From Tyto alba (lineage: Eukaryota > Chordata > Aves > Strigiformes > Tytonidae), in the NCBI RefSeq assembly GCF_018691265.1, contig NW_024881324.1, positions 5,831,730 to 5,895,729 of the forward strand: 64,000 nt of DNA. The letters are read 5' to 3'. This document shows positions 1 to 11,000 of this stretch, in pieces. Made by a program: the position numbers and the translations under genes. How positions within the stretch are numbered: the stretch's first letter is position 1; each line of letters opens with the position of its first letter. Under the pieces are notes generated by a model. That model was not told the DNA's origin. It searched no databases and worked only from the letters and a program-made list of their open reading frames with translations.

Positions 1-1950
1 AGCAATGCTTCCAGGAATCTATTCTGAAGACTTTTTGGAGGGTGAAGACTCCTCTTATTTGTCTTTACTTTTATAATCACTAGTTTTCAAGTTCTGAAAA
101 AGGAAAATTGTATTTAAGCTATAGGGTAAATAAAATTGTAGCCACATGACATGAAATGCTGAACCAGCACAGGCTCATTCTGCCACTTCACAGTTATACA
201 AAAAGTTTTGTAGGATATATTTGTCCAAGCAGATGTCAGATCATTATCATCCAACCTTCACCAGTCAGATAAATCTGGTATCAAATATCAAGCTAGGGTA
301 AGTACCATAAGATGGTCTCTTGATAATTCAACTGAAGTGCCATAATGCAGCTATGTGTGTTCCAGATCAAATATATACTGCCAAGTTATTTGATAATACA
401 CAGATACAGCATCAGTGAACACAGATCCACAGGCTTCAAACAACTTCAAGTATCAGGACCAATATATACTAGCCAGCTTTTACTCTGTTCTTTGCAAATT
501 CCCCCGTTTTTTTTGTTATCACTAGCTGGAATTCTATTTGGGATTCACACTTAATATTTCATGGTGCACTTGGGCATATGTCATCATAGTGGCAATGCTG
601 ATAAATGATTTTTGAAACATGTTCTGTCTTTTTATTTTTATGTCTACTTCTGAAATTATATGAAACCACACTGGTACTTAAACTAAAAGTAAACTGAAAA
701 TCCCTACCCTTTTTTTTATTCCATATGGAATCATTTTCCTTTATGTTCTTATCTATTTTTTACCAGTCTTCATGCAGAGTTCATACTAAGAAAGTATTCT
801 ATCCCCATTTTTCTGTTTTTTCTGCAACAAACATTTGGAGAAAATGTTTTTTTAAATTCTCCTGTTCCCTATATGAGGAAGATGGAGAGAAAGAGCCCTT
901 GTTTTACAGGATCATAGAAAATCACTTGAATTCAGCACAAAAGTTTCATGGAGATTACAGGGAGCAATCAGAAAAGACAAAATATTTGTCATTTGAAACT
1001 ACTGAGATTGAAAAAATATTCTGTTTATGTTCCCCCTCAAAATGTATTTTCCACATGTTTGAAAAGTTAAAGAGCTCTGAGGATTTGTTGTTGATCCAGA
1101 TTAAACAGTTTTCTATCTTTTCAAAGCCAACCATTAAGTGAAGTTGACTGGATAACTTTATAAACTATTCTATAAAAGGAAGACAATATTTTCAGTATTG
1201 TGACTCCAACTTAAATATGCAAAACAGGAACACATAAAACCTTTTGTTTCTTTGTGTATCAGAAGAGTAGGACAATCAGATCACATATGGGACTATTTTT
1301 CTGCACATTCAGTTTTGCATGCTCAATCATCTGCATATAAAACTTGAGGATCATCTTTTAAAAACATAGCCAAAAATTTGGCATTTCAAACCTCTGCATG
1401 AACTATTCTGTTTCTGAACTGTTCTGCTATTAAATACAGATACTACCAGGTAAGTAAAAGACAAAGTGAAGTGATATTACCCAGTCTCCAATTCACCTAC
1501 TTAAATAAGTATTCTTGCAAAAAACTATTCTGATAGAAAATATTTTTCATTCCTCTGTGGTAGCTATCAGTCAGACACAACACTTTGCATACCTCAAAAT
1601 CTTTAAATAAAATAAAATGGAATAGGAATATTCGATCTTCCTGTACTGATCGATAGTTCTTAATCAAAATGTGACAGTCTAACTCATTGTCTGCAACCTG
1701 ATATGAGGTGGAAATACAAGATTATGGAGAAACGAGTACTAAATGCTGTTATCTGTAACATTGCTACATCGCATGTAATGCATATGAAGCATGAGTAATG
1801 AGCTGAAAGCTGTATAAAAAAGTCTGCATATAGTAAGCCCCTCTTTTGGCATATTGTTTACACTGGGTGGTAATAATCTACTAATTTTACTTCCAGAGAA
1901 GCTATTGAAGATAAAAGGAATGCAATAATTTATTTGAATTATTAAAAAAG

Positions 1951-1990
1951 CAAGCAAACAAACAAACAAACAAATAAACAAACAAAAACA
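1951..1990 (+). repeat. (CAAA)n simple repeat
   Basis: About ten near-perfect CAAA or CAAG/TAAA units occur in a row. This is an ordinary microsatellite. Confidence 0.85.
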
Positions 1991-2467
1991 GTAATTCAAT
2001 TAAATTCCTAAGGCAAAAGTGAAAGACAAAGAGAGATGAAAGCATACTGCTAATCACAGCTGCGCTTTGTAATTCCTCAAGTTGGGCCAAGAGCTTTCCT
2101 CTCAGTACTGATGCTTATCCAGTTATTTACAAGTGCTGTCCTGAGCTGCTGTCAGAATTAGAAGGCTGTTAGGGTCTAGGGTCAGCTTCCTTTACCAAGG
2201 TTCAGTCAGAAAAGATGGGATGCCAAGTTTCATATTACTTCTTTGGAGGATATAAACCCAGGCCACATTCAAAAGCCGGAGGGGAGCATTTTCAGCTACT
2301 CATAAGTTTTTTTGAACTTTTAAATAGAAACAAATTCCTAATTTATAAAAGCAAATTAATATTTGGACCTATTTACTTCTGGTTACTGTAACTTTTCCTC
2401 TCCTTTCTCTTTTCTCACCTTTGTCTTCTTTTTGGTACTAGTAAGAAATCATGGTCTTCACTTGAAG

Positions 2468-2660
2468 CGCAGGCCTGGGAATCAGGAAGTTTTGTGGTTT
2501 TTTTCCCAAAGATTTCCTGTGCAGCCACAAATAAACTTCTTAACCTCTAATTTAGTTCTCACACCTGATAAAAGAACTTCACCTTTATACTTACTTACTT
2601 TACAAAGAGTTTCTTCTCTCCTTCTGTCTATGATTCTTAACTGATGACAATTTTAATCCA
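2468..2660 (+). repeat. Probable ancient MIR-like SINE upstream of PRL
   Basis: Several blocks occur in the order found in MIR-family SINEs: GGCCTGGGAATCAGGA, then CTTCTTAACCTCTAATTTAG, then a pyrimidine-rich stretch and CTTTACAAAGAGTTT near the end. Divergence is high, as expected for an amniote-age copy. Identification is by recollection of the MIR consensus. Confidence 0.5.
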
Positions 2661-4509
2661 TTCATGTTCGTAAAGTATTTGAGGATTTCAAGATATCATT
2701 TTGTGGTAGCATGCTTTAATTAAAACATCATGCAATGGTTTCAAATAAACCATTTTTCCCTATGAACTATGTTTAAGGTGCTTGTCTACACTTAAACAGC
2801 AAGATCCTGACTTTAGCTGATGCTGTCAGGCTGGAGAGGAGCTTCCCTCTCCAGTAAAGTTAAAGGGAGCCTAAGGAGTTTACCTGATGCCTTTGTGAAT
2901 ACCTTCCTTTGTTATCTAGTCCCTAATACTAATTAACTGTGTGCCTTATTTTGGCATCACTACCAACCCCTCAAAATCCCAAGAAAAGCAGACTAGTAAA
3001 GGAAAGATAAATGGCTGGTTGAGAAGTGTCCATTTCTTTTTTACACAGGACTCTTCTGTTGTTACACCCAGATTTTTCAAGCTCACTTGTAATCTTATTG
3101 GGGAAGATTTTCAAATGAAACAATTAAATCAAGATCATAAACCATGCGGCTGTGGTTTAGAAGACTGCTGTTTTTCTACCATCCATTCTACAGTTTTGGC
3201 TGTGGCCCTATTCTGATTTTACTGCCTTCATCAGATTGCTACTTTTCCCTGCTGCGGGCAACAACTGCTTCATTTACTCAGCAGGGCCTCAATTTCCAAA
3301 TAAGATCCAGCCTCTAAGCAGAACAAATTGTTCTAGCAATCATCCTAGAACTTAGCAGATGTAGACCACTCGCTACCGGTTCTGGTTTATTGCAGAAGCA
3401 TCTCCTTTTATGGCTTCCTAAGGGATATCTTCCATGGTTTACCCCCTAAACACTCTGCCTTTCTTCTGCCTTGTTTATCATTGCTTCAGGAATCATGTCC
3501 AAAGTTCTGAAATAATGAAGGATTCAGGGCTACATACATATCTGTTCCACAATTACGGAACAAGTTGTCTAAAGGCAAGAAAATTCATTAACACTGTATA
3601 CCTTATTCATTAAAATAATCCAATTTGGAAAGTCTTTTCATGGGTAAATGGACCTGAGAAACAGATGAGAGATTACACATTTGCTAACATATTCATACAG
3701 ATGCGCCTCACACAACAAAAAAAACAGGGCCAGCCTGCTGATGCTAGTTTGTGGATTACCACAGACACATCAGATCTGGAAACAAATCCCACTGATTACG
3801 ACAGTATATGCTTTGCATATGGTGGAAATGCCCATCTTTTACGTAGAGAGTTTTCAAGTATAGAAAACAATCTCATGGTTTTGTAGAGGGTTGTTATTTT
3901 AAATAATGCTGACTTATTCATCAAACATTCGTGATTAAATAGTAAACATATAACTCCTTCCTCTTTGATTGCTGTAAATTATTACTTTTTTAATATAAGA
4001 ATTGCCCCCATTTCTCTAAACATCTCTCAGACTGAGAATGAGTTATATCATTATTTGTACTGTGTAGTATCTTTTTTAACTGTATGGAGCTATATGCCCA
4101 GAATGTCATATCTATAATTTTACAGCTAATGAACTGTCTTTCCAGGAGCCTCCATTCCCTTTCTCTTGATAAATTTCAGTACAACTTATGCTGTTTCTCT
4201 CATTGTGGACATTGCAAAATATTGTTTGTCTCCCACAAATAACCAGAATTTTAACATAAACAAGCTTGGATGGCTGAAGAAATAAGAAAGGATGAGAAGA
4301 CAGGTGTGGGGAGGGGGAACCGCAGGCTAAAAATGTTGAGATTACCTGCCTCAGAATTGACAACTGGAGCTTTCCAGGATCAATGGCATTTGCACCTCAT
4401 TCAGGGCAAAATTTTGGTGCTCTCTTCATCCAACCATACTTAGGATCCCACAGCTGAATTTGTTAATGAAATCCCTCTCATAGCTAAAAATAAAAAACCA
4501 AAAAAATAC

Positions 4510-4522
4510 TGAATATGAATGC
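4510..4522 (+). promoter_or_regulatory. Proximal Pit-1 (POU1F1)-like site of PRL
   Basis: The sequence TGAATATGAATGC lies about 95 bp upstream of the TATA box. It resembles the proximal Pit-1 elements of vertebrate prolactin promoters (TATNCAT-type, here as TGAATATGAAT). Position and sequence fit pituitary lactotroph expression. Binding is inferred from the motif only. Confidence 0.6.
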
Positions 4523-4606
4523 AGAAGAAAGGCAATTTGATGTTTGTAATTATCGAGGTAAACTCCACGACCTGCTGAATGTATGTAAAATGGACCCTGG
4601 ATGGTG

Positions 4607-4616
4607 TATATAAAAG
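4607..4616 (+). promoter_or_regulatory. TATA box of PRL
   Basis: TATATAAAAG ends 75 bp before the start codon. Transcription would begin near 4637, giving a 5' UTR of about 55 nt, similar to other PRL genes. Confidence 0.85.
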
Positions 4617-4691
4617 TGGCATGTGCAGAGAATAAGAGAAGATATTGAGACTTCTTTCTGGTAGAGCAAGTCATCATACAGGATCCCTACC

Positions 4692-4719
4692 ATGAGCAAC
4701 AAAGGGGCTCCACTGAAAG
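4692..4719 (+). CDS. PRL: PRL coding exon 1 (28 nt)
   Basis: Encodes the first nine residues and the first base of codon 10 (MSNKGAPLK, then split Gly). The donor reads AAAG/GTAAGA and intron 1 is phase 1, as in other tetrapod PRL genes. The short coding part follows a 5' UTR of about 55 nt that starts about 30 bp downstream of the TATA box at 4607-4616. Intron 1 (4720-6258) contains a run of 31 A at 5812-5842. Confidence 0.95.
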
Positions 4720-5811
4720 GTAAGACTTTTACCATGCATTTTCTGATACCTTTTATATTTCTCTAAATTTAGATTGAATTAGGAAGTAACTGAAATGTGA
4801 CAGCTTTAGAAACTAAGGTCTTCCAGGACACCTAGTCTTCCAGTAATGGTAAAACCTGTCTCCACCTCAAATGTTTAGTGTCCAAAGCTCAGCATTAGAA
4901 GGTGGTTTGATCTCTTTTTCATTCAGACTTTTTTCTCCTAAGACCACCTTTACATCAGGCAGTGTCATAGAAAATTAGCTTGAGGGACATGACACCCACG
5001 CACGAAAGACTGGATCCAGCCTGCTTTGCTACACCATTCAGAAGGCAATGACTAAGTCATTATCTACAAGACTAGAAGTGATGTAGCAATTTTGAAGCAA
5101 ATGTTTTCATAGCCATCTTCAACTTTTTAAGCCAACAAGTCTCAGGTTTTCTTATTCATAGAATTATTCCCCAAAGTACTTTCTAATTGCAGAATGCAGC
5201 ATGTATCTTGTTCATGGACAAGGAGGAAGACTTACTTCAATATTGTTTAAATGCACTTTTCTTGAATTTAGAGTGAGAAGAAAACTTACCACATGATTAC
5301 ATTAAGGACAGCTCTGATGTTTTACAGAGTACACTTTCATTTAGCATTTAAAATAAGTCTTGTGAAGCAATACAGGTAGCAGTCCAATTTCCAGTACTAA
5401 AACTCTCAGAGCACAGAATAGTGTTCTTTGAATAAGTACATTAATTTACCAAATACTTGCTCTTAACTTTTTTCTATTGTTTTTCTGTGTATATTTTATT
5501 TCACTGAATAGAAAACTTGACTTTGTTAATATTAAAAGTTTTAAACAGATGAGGTTTTGTGTTTTACATAATGAGAAGTCCTCTACATTAGTTTCAGAAG
5601 CTCATGAGAAAAGACAAAAGTTCTCTCTGATTTTGTAGTAGTACGTAATTTAGGGTTAAACTCTAAACAGCAAAGCAGCACAGCTGCTGGAAATCTTCTG
5701 AAGGAACTCCCAGGGCAATCAAAAGCTTAAGAGAGTGACCTAACCACCCTCCCACAAAATTAATTTAAACTCCAAATGTTTGCAAAGAAAAGGACCAAGA
5801 GGAGGAGGGGG

Positions 5812-5844
<33 letters not shown>

Positions 5845-8800
5845 AAAAAGCAAAGACCAATTTATTTTCCAAACTTATATATCTGTGCAAATATCATTAT
5901 GTATCTATATTTACACTGTAAAGAAATTTGATTTTTTTTTCTTCCATTTATCACTAGGTAATAAAGTCAGGCACAATAGTAAGAGACTTCAGAATACAGT
6001 GTACACTGCAACACAGGTTACCATGTCTCCTCAAACTCTGTAGCAGGCTCTGCTATACAGTCAGGATGATGGAGAGCAGAAAGGATAACAGAATGATAGT
6101 CCTGCCCTCCTCCACTGATTTTCAGCAGCCAGTACGGAGGTACTCTGAGCCATGTGGCAGCACAGACAAAATCACCCAGCGTCTGGCTCTGACAGCTACT
6201 TCTAAATGCACATACAAGTCAATGTGATTCCATTTTAGTCTGTTTTAAACCCAAACAGGTTTGTTGCTAGTGGTCCTTCTGGTGTCCAACATGCTCCTGA
6301 CAAAGGAAGGAGTGACCTCCTTGCCAATCTGCCCCAATGGATCTGTCAACTGCCAGGTTTCCCTCGGGGAACTTTTTGACCGAGCAGTTAAACTTTCTCA
6401 CTACATCCACTTCCTCTCTTCAGAAATATTCAATGAATTTGTAAGTACTCTGCCTTTTCCTGAGAGCGAGAAAATATAAAAATGCAATTTAATACCTTTT
6501 AAGCACAAACACATGTTATCATATGAAATCCTTCAACAAGTAAACAAATATGATTGCTGCACAGACAGTGAGAGTCCCAATGGTGACCAAATCTGTGTAT
6601 AGTGCTGACCATTGGTAAGATCTCCAACACTTCTATTATAAGATACCATTTTCCCATCATTCTTTATCTGTGGGGCAAGTTTGTGTTTGCTGGGTGCCAG
6701 TTTCACTCTAAAGACTCACCAGAACCTTTTGACCTTTACAGTCTAAAAGCAGTGATAAAAGCAATGGAACAACAATTAGTTAATACAGTGTTTGAACTGA
6801 AGCTCTCTTACTTCTGGGTCTCAGTAATGCCTGTCCTTGTTGATCTGCAGGATGAACGCTATGCTCAGGGCCGGGGTTTTATTACAAAAGCTGTTAATGG
6901 TTGCCACACTTCCTCCTTAACTACTCCTGAAGATAAGGAGCAAGCTCAGCAGATTCATGTAAGTCCCATTTCTAATGTCATTCAGCGTGAGATAGAGAGG
7001 GGAGGAGGAGAAGAGGGAGGGTTAAGGAACAGAGAGGCAGCAGTGAGAGATGGAAATCAGCTCAATCAGAATAAAAAAGCCAGGAAGAGGAAAGTACCAA
7101 AAAGCCAAGAAAAGTTGGTTTAACATTTGCTGATACTAAGTTACAGACTATACAGAATATGTAAGTACCAGTAACTTTCATCTTCCCTTCCTTTTCCTGT
7201 ATGTTATATTCAGTCATTGCATCTTATTTCCAATTACAATATAACCTTGTGGAACAATGCTAATTACCATGCTTGTACAGCCCTGAGAACACTACAACCT
7301 TTGAACATTATCTTAAAGCGCCTTATAGATAATTATTATATTAACTAGCATAAAAATACCTTGGCTATATAGTGGATACTGTATATAGGCAGAGATAAAT
7401 AGTTTTCCAGTAACTGAAAACAGACATTACTAAACAAATGCTAAATAGATATTCTTGCTGTTACCAGTAGGCAAAAGTGGTCACATCATCATCCAAGTAC
7501 AAAGACTCTAGTGCAAAATACTGCAAAATACTTGTGAAGAGAAACATGCTACGTCAATTTAATAATTATAAACTTAAGGGGAGATGAAGGTAGTATTGTT
7601 CAGCCTATGCTCACAAATACGATTTGAAAATACTCTGGAGAAAAAAAAAAAAAAAAAAAAAATAAGCACAGCTGTATGAACAGGGGTGTGCCAGGGAGAA
7701 ATATTTATCAGTTTCATGGTGGTGATATCCTTACAATCCCAGTATTGTCATCTTCTCAGTACGTCATTCAGAAATTCTATTGGGAGCAACAGAATTCACA
7801 ACCCTGGGTACCTAACAAGTCTGGTGGTGTTCAGATGCAGTGCACCTAGCAAAGAAGAAACGTTTGACTGCTACCATAACCATAAGCTTTATGAATTTTA
7901 TTGCCCACAAGAAAGGACAATTTTTAAAACCAAAGGGCTATTGCTGGAAGCACCACTGTTCAAAAGGGAGGACAGATGGGTTACGTAGAGGCAATAAAAG
8001 CTGTTTAGTGGTTTACCATAATGTGCACCTTCCATTCAGTACTAAACTTTGAAAAAAGAGTCACTGGATTTTAAAATTTTCATCAAAAATTAGATAAGGA
8101 GTTCTGTTTTTTCACAGAGGTGCAGCACAGCCGTGCTTGCTAGTTTTTGAAGTGGAGAGGGTTTAATGACATTTCCATTACAATACTGTAACTGCTTGTG
8201 ATAACAATGTAAAACATGATGACAATGACAAACATCAGAAACACAATTGCACAGAGGTATCTAAGACAGGGCTATAGGGCACATTCAGTGGTAGGTCCTG
8301 GAATAAGTTCTCAAATCACTATGTCTGAGGACATTGCTCTAAATGCCTCCTAATGCTGCCAGCATTTAGCCTTCCTATTTTAACTGGCTTTTCTTAATGT
8401 GGGCGAGCAGCATGAAGACCTACTGAATTTAATACTGGGAGTGCTGCGCTCCTGGAATGACCCCCTGATCCACCTGGCCTCTGAAGTACAAAGAATCAAA
8501 GAAGCTCCAGACACCATCCTCTGGAAGGCTGTAGAGATTGAAGAACAAAACAAGCGGCTTCTAGAAGGAATGGAGAAAATAGTTGGACGGGTAAGTATTA
8601 GGTCCTTATCATCCTTCCAGGCTGTTGCTGTAAGGAAGACACATACAGCGACAGACACTCCCTACCTGGAATAGGAAAGGAAACAGTAGATGTGAAGGAA
8701 AAGAAGGAAGTCAAGATAGCTGAATCTGAGAACTTTTCAGTTTTCTTCTTTCAGCTTTCTTTTCTTCTGCTATCTTGCAATTTCTAAAGAGACACTGTGA

Positions 8801-10705
8801 TGTGACTGGCATAGCATAATCCAGTGTATTCCCAGTCCTGCTTCAAGGGAAGGAGTAATCCTCAGCAGTGGTAATCATCGTTCTATCTTTGAGTATTTAG
8901 AATTTGCAATCCTGATTTTTTAAGGATGCATTGTTTTTTTCACATGCACATATTTATATATATGTTTTATCATATTTATACACTTATGTATACATAGAGG
9001 TATTATGTATAGTCTTCAGAATAAGATACTGTGTTAAAAACTGTTCTGGAAGTCTGGGTTATTGCAAAGATGCGGCATACAGTGACGTAATCCTGGTATC
9101 TTTCATATCTCTTTTCACACCATACTGGTTCTCTGAGCATTGGATCCAGCTTGGTTTCCCTACACTTGTAAGGTTAGACAACAAGGCTGTTGTCTGACAA
9201 AATCCATACTCAAATACCTCTTGTTATCAGTAATTGATTGAAAGCTTTCCTGAATAAAATCAGCTCTAGCTTGTTTATTTTTAGAGGGGCCTCTCTTAGT
9301 CCCCAGATATATCATTCTGTCAGTGAGCTAGACGTTAACAAGAGGTTCTGACCTTACTGGCTTTTGCTTAGGCCCTGAGCAGTTGAATGGCATTAAGGCT
9401 GCCACCATCACTGTATCCACCACTTTCCACTGGATCACTCATGGTCTCTCTCTTTCAGTTAGGTGTCTCTTTACTCAGAAATCTTAGCACATCCAGGCCA
9501 CAAATGCATTTATCAGTGTAATCAAATATATCTCTATCCCATATCCACATGTAAAAAGGGTGCAGGCAAGGATCCAAGATAACTGTAGAAGTCAGGTACT
9601 GCTACAGTTACCCTGTGACCACCTTCTCATTCACATTACTTACAGAAGGAGGTTGAAGACAAGACTGGCAAATTCATTAGTGTCAAACCACATTTTTGAG
9701 TGATTGTAGGTCTATCTTTTTTTGCCTGTTGCTTAAACTGAGTGATAGAAGCTCCACAGATATTCTCCTATGTGCTTTTGCAAAGTACAACTGGTGGGAA
9801 ATAAGGAAGATGCACCAACACCAATAATCACAGACTTCTTTTCTGCTATGAAAGGTAGATTTCTATGACAGGAGAAAATTAATGACTGTCTCTTTCAAAC
9901 AAGGAGATCTAAACCAATCTTCACCTCGGATACTAACTCACTACATGAGAAAGCTCCTACACATAGCTTTCTAACATTAGAAGTCACTGTGTCACTCAGC
10001 ATTTTTTTTTTTTTTTTAATAGAATCTGGGGTACAGATTTGTTACAGAGATTTGTCTGGTAACATGTTCTTGAAGCTGCCTGTATCAGAGAGATCACCTA
10101 AGAGACGGGCCAAGACAAAGCTGGAGATACACACAAAAAAGTTCTAGGAACAAGTGCTAGCAAAGATTTCAAGGTGGAGTGAACCAAAAAGAGATGTCAC
10201 TGATGAGTCCATGCATTAAGGAAGGTTTGATTTCTCTACAAAGCCAGATTACACTGGACATTGGTTAACACACTAGTTCTCTTAAAACACTACTGACACA
10301 GTTAAGTTTTTCACATATTTTAGGGAAATAAACCGAAAAAACTGACAAGTTAATTGAAAATCTGCATGAAGATATAGAACATTATACAGAATAGTGGGAA
10401 CCATAACAGGAAACACTTTACAAGTGTTTCCTTAAGACCACTATTTTAAAGGCTCTATTCTACATCCAGTCAGATTCACTACCATTTATTGCAGTATCAT
10501 TTGGTGTCTTTAGGTTCATTCTGGTGAGATCGGAAATGAAGTTTACTCTCAGTGGGAAGGCCTTCCATCCCTGCAACTCGCTGATGAGGACTCCAGACTC
10601 TTTGCCTTTTACAACCTGCTGCATTGCCTCCGCCGAGATTCCCACAAAATTGACAACTATCTCAAGCTTCTGAAGTGCCGCTTAATCCATGACAGCAATT
10701 GTTAA
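4692..10705 (+). CDS. PRL: Prolactin precursor, complete 5-exon gene
   Basis: This is the pituitary hormone prolactin, a secreted four-helix-bundle cytokine that acts through the prolactin receptor (in birds: incubation behaviour, crop milk, osmoregulation). Coding segments are 4692-4719, 6259-6440, 6851-6958, 8411-8590 and 10514-10705. All introns start GT and end AG. The sum is 687 nt plus stop, or 229 codons, the usual avian precursor length. Residues 1-30 form a signal peptide with a Leu/Val-rich core, and the mature hormone starts LPICPNGS (199 residues). The six cysteines expected of tetrapod prolactin are present at mature positions 4, 11, 58, 174, 191 and 199, which gives the 4-11, 58-174 and 191-199 pairs. 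Receptor-site histidines H27, H30 and H180 and Ser179 are retained. There is no frameshift or premature stop, so the gene looks functional. The start is fixed by the avian N-terminus ([10 protein letters not shown]) and an A at -3. Growth hormone and placental lactogen are excluded by the N-terminal disulfide loop and near-identity to bird prolactin as I remember it. Confidence 0.98.
5812..5842 (+). repeat. Poly(A) run of 31 in PRL intron 1
   Basis: Uninterrupted A-run after a GGAGGAGGGGG purine stretch. No target-site duplication or recognisable retroposon body precedes it, so it is treated as a simple repeat. Confidence 0.9.
6259..6440 (+). CDS. PRL: PRL coding exon 2 (182 nt)
   Basis: Acceptor AACAG/GT completes Gly10. 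The exon then encodes the hydrophobic core of the signal peptide ([13 protein letters not shown]), the cleavage region before LPICP, the N-terminal disulfide loop (Cys34 and Cys41 of the precursor) and helix 1 up to EIFNEF. A glycosylation sequon Asn36-Gly-Ser lies inside the loop. The donor TTT/GTAAGT is strong. Residue 70 ends exactly at the exon edge, so intron 2 (410 bp) is phase 0. Confidence 0.97.
6851..6958 (+). CDS. PRL: PRL coding exon 3 (108 nt)
   Basis: Encodes precursor residues 71-106, from [10 protein letters not shown] to QQIH, which form the helix 1-2 connecting loop. Cys88 is mature Cys58, the partner of Cys174. The length of 108 nt is the family standard. Acceptor CTGCAG/GAT and donor CAT/GTAAGT are both strong. 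The + strand frame stays open on both sides of this exon, but the flanking part has no prolactin similarity and is intronic. Confidence 0.97.
7641..7662 (+). repeat. Poly(A) run of 22 in PRL intron 3
   Basis: Uninterrupted run of A between exons 3 and 4, with no recognisable retroposon upstream. Confidence 0.9.
8411..8590 (+). CDS. PRL: PRL coding exon 4 (180 nt)
   Basis: Encodes residues 107-166, from [10 protein letters not shown] through SWNDPLIHL to MEKIVGR, covering helices 2 and 3. The 180-nt length is standard for the family. The acceptor is a tandem GAGCAG at 8405-8410. I chose the downstream AG because it gives the Ile-His-His-Glu-Asp junction known from avian prolactin; the upstream AG would add one Gln. 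The donor is CGG/GTAAGT. Confidence 0.96.
10408..10432. other. 11-bp perfect inverted repeat in PRL intron 4
   Basis: AGGAAACACTT and AAGTGTTTCCT are separated by three bases (TAC). The hairpin would end 81 bp before exon 5. Function unknown; it could be chance. Confidence 0.7.
10514..10705 (+). CDS. PRL: PRL coding exon 5 and stop (192 nt)
   Basis: Encodes residues 167-229 ([14 protein letters not shown] to the C-terminal CRLIHDSNC) and a TAA stop at 10703-10705. It carries the helix 4 core, with Cys204, Cys221 and Cys229 (mature 174, 191, 199). Acceptor TCTTTAG/GTT. The region just after the exon start corresponds to the loop that is proteolysed to give the 16K-type fragment in mammals. 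An 11-bp perfect inverted repeat sits 81 bp upstream in intron 4. Confidence 0.97.
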   Translation, partial: VHSGEIGNEVYSQWEGLPSLQLADEDSRLFAFYNLLHCLRRDSHKIDNYLKLLKCRLIHDSNC

Positions 10706-11000
10706 GTACTCCTGGGCCTAACCACTTACTGAAATAATTCGTTATGATATTCATAATGCCACTTTGCATTGCAAACTTTATGAAAAGTCACACTGTACAG
10801 TACCAGGATCATCAGTAACTTTCAGGCATGTTTGTGTGAATTCTGGCTGCAACTATTAGCACTGTTTATCTTTGTGGTTTTAAAATGTTATAAATTACTT
10901 GTATGACAAGAATACACTTTGCTGTCTAATGTCTTCACCTAGTAGCATTTCAGTGATAACCAGATCATGCAGATACAAATAAAAACATTATTAAATCCAA
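10706..11000 (+). other. PRL: PRL 3' UTR with AATAAA signal at 10978-10983
   Basis: AT-rich sequence follows the stop codon. The first canonical AATAAA is at 10978-10983, so cleavage is expected near 11000 and the 3' UTR is about 290 nt. No competing AATAAA is seen between the stop codon and this site. Confidence 0.7.

Larger units (their letters stand above)
1..4506. other. AT-rich 5' flank of PRL, no gene seen
   Basis: No coding gene is recognised. The longest open frame (725-1141, + strand, 138 codons) has no known motif and ordinary AT-rich composition. The interval holds a CAAA simple repeat (1951-1990) and a probable MIR-like SINE (2468-2660). Distal PRL enhancers could lie here, but no element can be named from sequence alone. 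Confidence 0.6.

Noticed and set aside
725..1141. 138-codon open frame upstream of PRL
   Set aside because: No recognisable domain, no splice or promoter context, and composition like the AT-rich background.
6602..7123. 173-codon continuous frame
   Set aside because: It only reads through PRL exon 3 and its flanking introns in the same frame; the real coding part is 6851-6958.
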